From: JANNVZ01 sp046153915
GTDB lineage: Bacteria; Bacteroidota; Bacteroidia; Flavobacteriales_D; Sanyastnellaceae
Direction: 5' to 3'
NCBI GenBank assembly: GCA_046153915.1
Contig: JBJXFC010000056.1
Coordinates: 1-15,716 of the forward strand
Length of the DNA: 15,716 bases
Below are positions 12,756 to 15,716 of this stretch, piece by piece. The stretch's first letter is position 1, and every line of letters begins with the position of its first letter. The notes beneath the pieces were generated by a model. The model had not been told where the DNA came from. It made no database searches and saw only the letters and a list, made by a program, of their open reading frames with translations. Position numbers and translations under genes: made by a program.

Positions 12756-15716
12756 ATGAAAAAACAATTTTTATTAGCAATTGCCTGTATCATGTTTACA
12801 GGTTCTTTAATGGCCTTCGATGTCACCTTTAGTGTTGACATGACAGGCGCACCTGCATTTACCACACCCGAGGTGAATGGTAACTTCAACGGGTGGTGCG
12901 GTGGATGTGCTCCAATGACAAACGTCGGCGGAAATGTATGGGAAGTGACCATCACAGCTCTTTCCGGTGTTATTGAGTGGAAATATGCCGCAGACAGTTG
13001 GGCAATTCAGGAAACGTTGACCCCTGGTTCCAGTTGTACTGTTACGGCAGGTGCTTTTACTAATCGCACTATGAACGTTAGTGCTAACGCAACTCTTCCA
13101 ACGGTTTGTTGGCAATCGTGCTTCTTTTGCGGATATGTCCCTCCGACTTATCCTGTAGTATTTTCAGTGGATATGGGGCAGGTTGTGGATCCATTTACAC
13201 AACCAACCGTAAACATTTCTTCAGATGGATTTTGCGGCAACTGTCACCCATTGACCAATGTTGGTGGAACAATTTGGGAAACTACTTTGATGCTTGAGGA
13301 CGGAACGTACGAATACAAATTTGCTGCGGACAACTGGAATATTCAGGAAAACCTGATACCGGGAAGTGCTTGCACCATTACTACTGGTCCTTTCACAAAC
13401 CGTGTTATGACTGTTAGCGGTGCTGGTCAAACTTTACCTAACGTATGTTGGGGACATTGCGTGGATTGCGCATCTGTTCTGCCTTATTATAATGTAACAT
13501 TCCAGGTAGACATGAGTCAGGCTTCTGGTTTCACTACACCTGAGTTAAATGGTAATTTTAACGGCTGGTGCGGTAACTGCACAGCAATGACCAACATGGG
13601 CGGTGGAATCTGGGCTGTGACAGTTTCACTTCAGGCCGGTACGTATGAGTACAAATTCTCTCACGATGCCTGGGCTGGACAAGAAAACCTCACGCCAGGA
13701 AGTTCGTGCACCATTACAACGGGCCCGAATACCAATCGTCAGGTGGTTATTACTGGCGCTGCAACATTACCCGTGGTATGTTATGGTCTTTGCACAACAT
13801 GTCCATCACCACAACCAGTCACCTTCCAGGTTGATATGAGTAATGAAACAGGATTTACTATACCAGAATTGAATGGAAACTTCAATGGTTGGTGTGGCAA
13901 CTGCGCACCGATGACGGATATGGGTGGCGGAATTTGGGAAATTACTGTGATGCTGGCACCAGGCACGTATGAGTATAAATTCTCTCACGATGCATGGTTA
14001 GGACAGGAAACTCTCACTCCAGGTAGCCCTTGCACTGTGAATGGTCCTCCTTTCGTGAATCGTGTAGTTACTGTTCCAAATTCGCCATTGGCATTGCCAC
14101 TCGTATGCTACGGAAGTTGTTCTTTATGCAATGCAGTGCCTGCCAATGTAACTTTTCAGGTGGATATGAATCAGGTATCAGGTTTTACAACGCCTGAATT
14201 AAATGCCAATTTCAACGGATGGTGCGGTAACTGTGCACAAATGTCCAACATGGGCGGCGGAATTTGGTCCATTACTCTTCCTTTGGCTCCAGGTACTTAT
14301 GAGTATAAATTCTCTCACGATGCTTGGCTCGGACAGGAAACTCTCACTGCAGGTAGCCCTTGTACTGTGAATGGTCCTCCTTTCGTAAATCGCTCTCTTA
14401 CTGTAGGTGCAACAGACATCACACTACCTGTAGTATGTTATGGTTCTTGCTCTAGTTGTGTATATCCAACGAATGATGGTGTGGCAACAGCTCAGAATGT
14501 TCAATCAACGGGTCTTGCTTATCCGTCTTCAAATTGCTTCACGGGTACACTTGTTGGTGCTACGGTTTCTCCTCAAGGAAACCCAGGTACCGTGCAACCA
14601 GCTGGTGGACAGGACGTATGGTATAAAGTAGTTCTTCCTACAAGTGCTATTCGTGTTTCGCTCAATACAGGATTTGATGCCGTTATTTCTCTGCATGACG
14701 CTGCTTATACATTTATTGATAATGAGAATGTGAATCCTGGCACTGGAAACGAAATCTTGACTACCAATGGTCTTACGCCAGGTACTTATTATGTGGCAGT
14801 TCGCTCATTTGCCGGAGCCGTGGGGCCATTCACGGTATGTATTCAGGCTTTGATGCAGAGCTCTTGTGATGATGGCAGCGGGACGTACGATCTTTGTACT
14901 AATTTCAAGCCTGACTATACCGGAGCAAATCAATACATCTTCCATTTCACCCCGACGAGTTTCGTAGGCCCAACAGTGTCTGCTTCTTCTTCATCACAGA
15001 TTCCACTTTCATCTGCAGGCCTTGGTTTGCGTCATGGTGAGTCTTATGAAGTAACTGTAGACGGTCTGTTTAATGTTGCCAACGGTGGCGGAACACCCGA
15101 TCCACAAACTGTTATCGGTTCTGAAGTATGTTTTATAACCATTGCTGCACATGCTGATTTGAGAACCAAATTATCTCAGCGTTGCCCTGCTACAGTCTTA
15201 AAGGGTACAACTCTTCAAGGAAAACCTTTCGTTTGTGCTGCCGTAAATCACACGATTACTTTCCGTGAAGTGGGTGATTGTTTGGGCACTGACATTGGTG
15301 CTGTTGCATTCACTTCAACTACAAGTGGTGCTTCTCCAACCAAGAAACTCTCGCAGGTTTCAGGTGTGCAGTCAGGAAAATGGTATGAAGTCACCTGGAG
15401 ACCAAACTTCTCTTATGGACCAGGTGTTCCCGGCACTACCGATATCATTTACGTTGCTGGATCAACCAGTGAAGAGGGTGAAGTTGCAATGGATTCAGAA
15501 TTCGCTTCAGAACTTGGCATTTATCCAAATCCAAACGATGGTAATTCTGTTGTTATTAATGGAACAGAATTCAATGAGTCGATAGGTGTTGTTCGCATCA
15601 TAGATGCAACTGGTCGCATTGTCTATTTCGAGCAGATTGCTATAGATCGCACTTTTAGCAAAGTCATTACTTTCAATAATGAACTTGTTAGCGGTTTGTA
15701 CCTGGTAGAATTTAGT
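12756..15716 (+). CDS. T9SS type A secreted protein with five tandem cysteine-rich FNGW modules (cut at the window edge)
   Basis: The frame from ATG 12756 is open to the right edge (987 codons, no stop). A signal peptide (MKKQFLLAIACIMFTGSLMA) precedes five tandem modules of 108-113 residues, beginning at residues 23, 134, 247, 355 and 465. Each has VxFxVDM, then NGNFNGWCGNC (variant in module 2), a tryptophan strand, YEYKF plus a D-x-W, GSxC, and VCxxxCxxC: six cysteines per copy at the same places. Residues about 570-700 form a PPC-like domain (DVWYKVVLP, PGTYYVAVRSF); about 700-905 hold two further beta domains. A type A sorting domain starts near 919 (ELGIYPNPNDG ... DATGRIVYF ... VSGLYLVEFS), so only a few residues are missing. 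T9SS export to the surface is expected. The modules share the order FNxW, YKF, DxW with AMPK-type glycogen-binding modules, which suggests glycan binding; that is inference. The cysteines probably form disulphides. No catalytic domain is seen. Confidence 0.93.
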   Translation, partial: MKKQFLLAIACIMFTGSLMAFDVTFSVDMTGAPAFTTPEVNGNFNGWCGGCAPMTNVGGNVWEVTITALSGVIEWKYAADSWAIQETLTPGSSCTVTAGAFTNRTMNVSANATLPTVCWQSCFFCGYVPPTYPVVFSVDMGQVVDPFTQPTVNISSDGFCGNCHPLTNVGGTIWETTLMLEDGTYEYKFAADNWNIQENLIPGSACTITTGPFTNRVMTVSGAGQTLPNVCWGHCVDCASVLPYYNVTFQVDMSQASGFTTPELNGNFNGWCGNCTAMTNMGGGIWAVTVSLQAGTYEYKFSHDAWAGQENLTPGSSCTITTGPNTNRQVVITGAATLPVVCYGLCTTCPSPQPVTFQVDMSNETGFTIPELNGNFNGWCGNCAPMTDMGGGIWEITVMLAPGTYEYKFSHDAWLGQETLTPGSPCTVNGPPFVNRVVTVPNSPLALPLVCYGSCSLCNAVPANVTFQVDMNQVSGFTTPELNANFNGWCGNCAQMSNMGGGIWSITLPLAPGTYEYKFSHDAWLGQETLTAGSPCTVNGPPFVNRSLTVGATDITLPVVCYGSCSSCVYPTNDGVATAQNVQSTGLAYPSSNCFTGTLVGATVSPQGNPGTVQPAGGQDVWYKVVLPTSAIRVSLNTGFDAVISLHDAAYTFIDNENVNPGTGNEILTTNGLTPGTYYVAVRSFAGAVGPFTVCIQALMQSSCDDGSGTYDLCTNFKPDYTGANQYIFHFTPTSFVGPTVSASSSSQIPLSSAGLGLRHGESYEVTVDGLFNVANGGGTPDPQTVIGSEVCFITIAAHADLRTKLSQRCPATVLKGTTLQGKPFVCAAVNHTITFREVGDCLGTDIGAVAFTSTTSGASPTKKLSQVSGVQSGKWYEVTWRPNFSYGPGVPGTTDIIYVAGSTSEEGEVAMDSEFASELGIYPNPNDGNSVVINGTEFNESIGVVRIIDATGRIVYFEQIAIDRTFSKVITFNNELVSGLYLVEFS
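12822..14459 (+). repeat. Five tandem repeats of about 330 bases within the cysteine-repeat T9SS gene
   Basis: Units begin at 12822, 13155, 13494, 13818 and 14148, with periods of 333, 339, 324 and 330 bases, all multiples of three. Units 3-5 are the most alike. Within units 4 and 5, 13965-14063 and 14295-14393 differ at only 8 of 99 positions by my count, mostly silent changes. Unit 2 is the most diverged: its NGNFNGW is replaced by NISSDGF. Confidence 0.92.

Noticed and set aside
12517..12780. An 87-residue minus-strand open frame in the region before the right-hand gene.
   Set aside because: It overlaps the terminator, the promoter region and the start of a strongly supported gene, and its sequence has no domain-like features.
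13236..13250. CGNCH in module 2 of the large right-hand gene matches the CXXCH haem c motif.
   Set aside because: The other four modules have the same CGxC followed by Ala or Thr, so the His is incidental; the cysteines are part of a conserved six-cysteine pattern that fits disulphides better.
12822..14459. A CRISPR-like or non-coding tandem repeat.
   Set aside because: The units are about 330 bases, in frame and encode a conserved protein module; there are no short repeats with unique spacers.

Overview
The window looks like a chromosomal stretch from a member of the Bacteroidota, most likely a Flavobacteriales-type aquatic bacterium. Three large secreted proteins end in type IX secretion (T9SS) sorting domains: type A in the genes at 736-2592 and from 12756, and a gliding-motility-associated type B domain at 2768-6058. 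Shine-Dalgarno sites are weak or absent. Several genes are preceded by the Bacteroidota -7 element TAnnTTTG or a one-mismatch version. I saw no tRNA, rRNA, insertion sequence, phage gene, CRISPR array or known defence cluster. The longest stretch without a gene is about 260 bases (12498-12755).

Layout. (1) 51-6058, minus strand: a 1096-residue cell-surface CotH-kinase protein with its own rho-independent terminator, then a 618-residue multidomain T9SS protein, then a small exported protein. The small protein's frame stops at a GGGG tract, but a protein-like frame continues from there to the window edge, so it is probably interrupted or frameshifted. (2) 6235-7190, plus strand: two overlapping paralogous DUF6265-type lipoproteins. 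(3) 7201-10761, minus strand: from the upstream end, a DUF937/YidB-like protein, an exported retropepsin-like aspartic protease with two DTGA motifs, a secreted protein with four AMPK-type glycogen-binding (CBM48-like) modules whose start overlaps the protease stop (ATGA), and a four-helix DUF1761-type membrane protein. (4) 10935-12497, plus strand: a HerA/FtsK-like ATPase of the YjgR (DUF853) family with a clear terminator. (5) From 12756 to the right edge, plus strand: a large T9SS protein with five tandem cysteine-rich 'FNGW' modules, cut just before its C-terminus. This gene has no in-frame stop in the window.

How the genes relate. Most products face outward: four exported or T9SS-exported surface proteins, two lipoproteins and an exported protease. 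A shared theme is a small beta-sandwich with the pattern G-x-F-N-x-W, then Y-x-Y-K-F, then D-x-W. It occurs four times without conserved cysteines in the gene at 7727-9178 and five times with six cysteines per copy in the gene from 12756. The translationally coupled protease and multi-module protein are the best candidate for an undescribed functional pair. No clear new multi-gene system is evident; the other genes look like ordinary accessory and housekeeping content.
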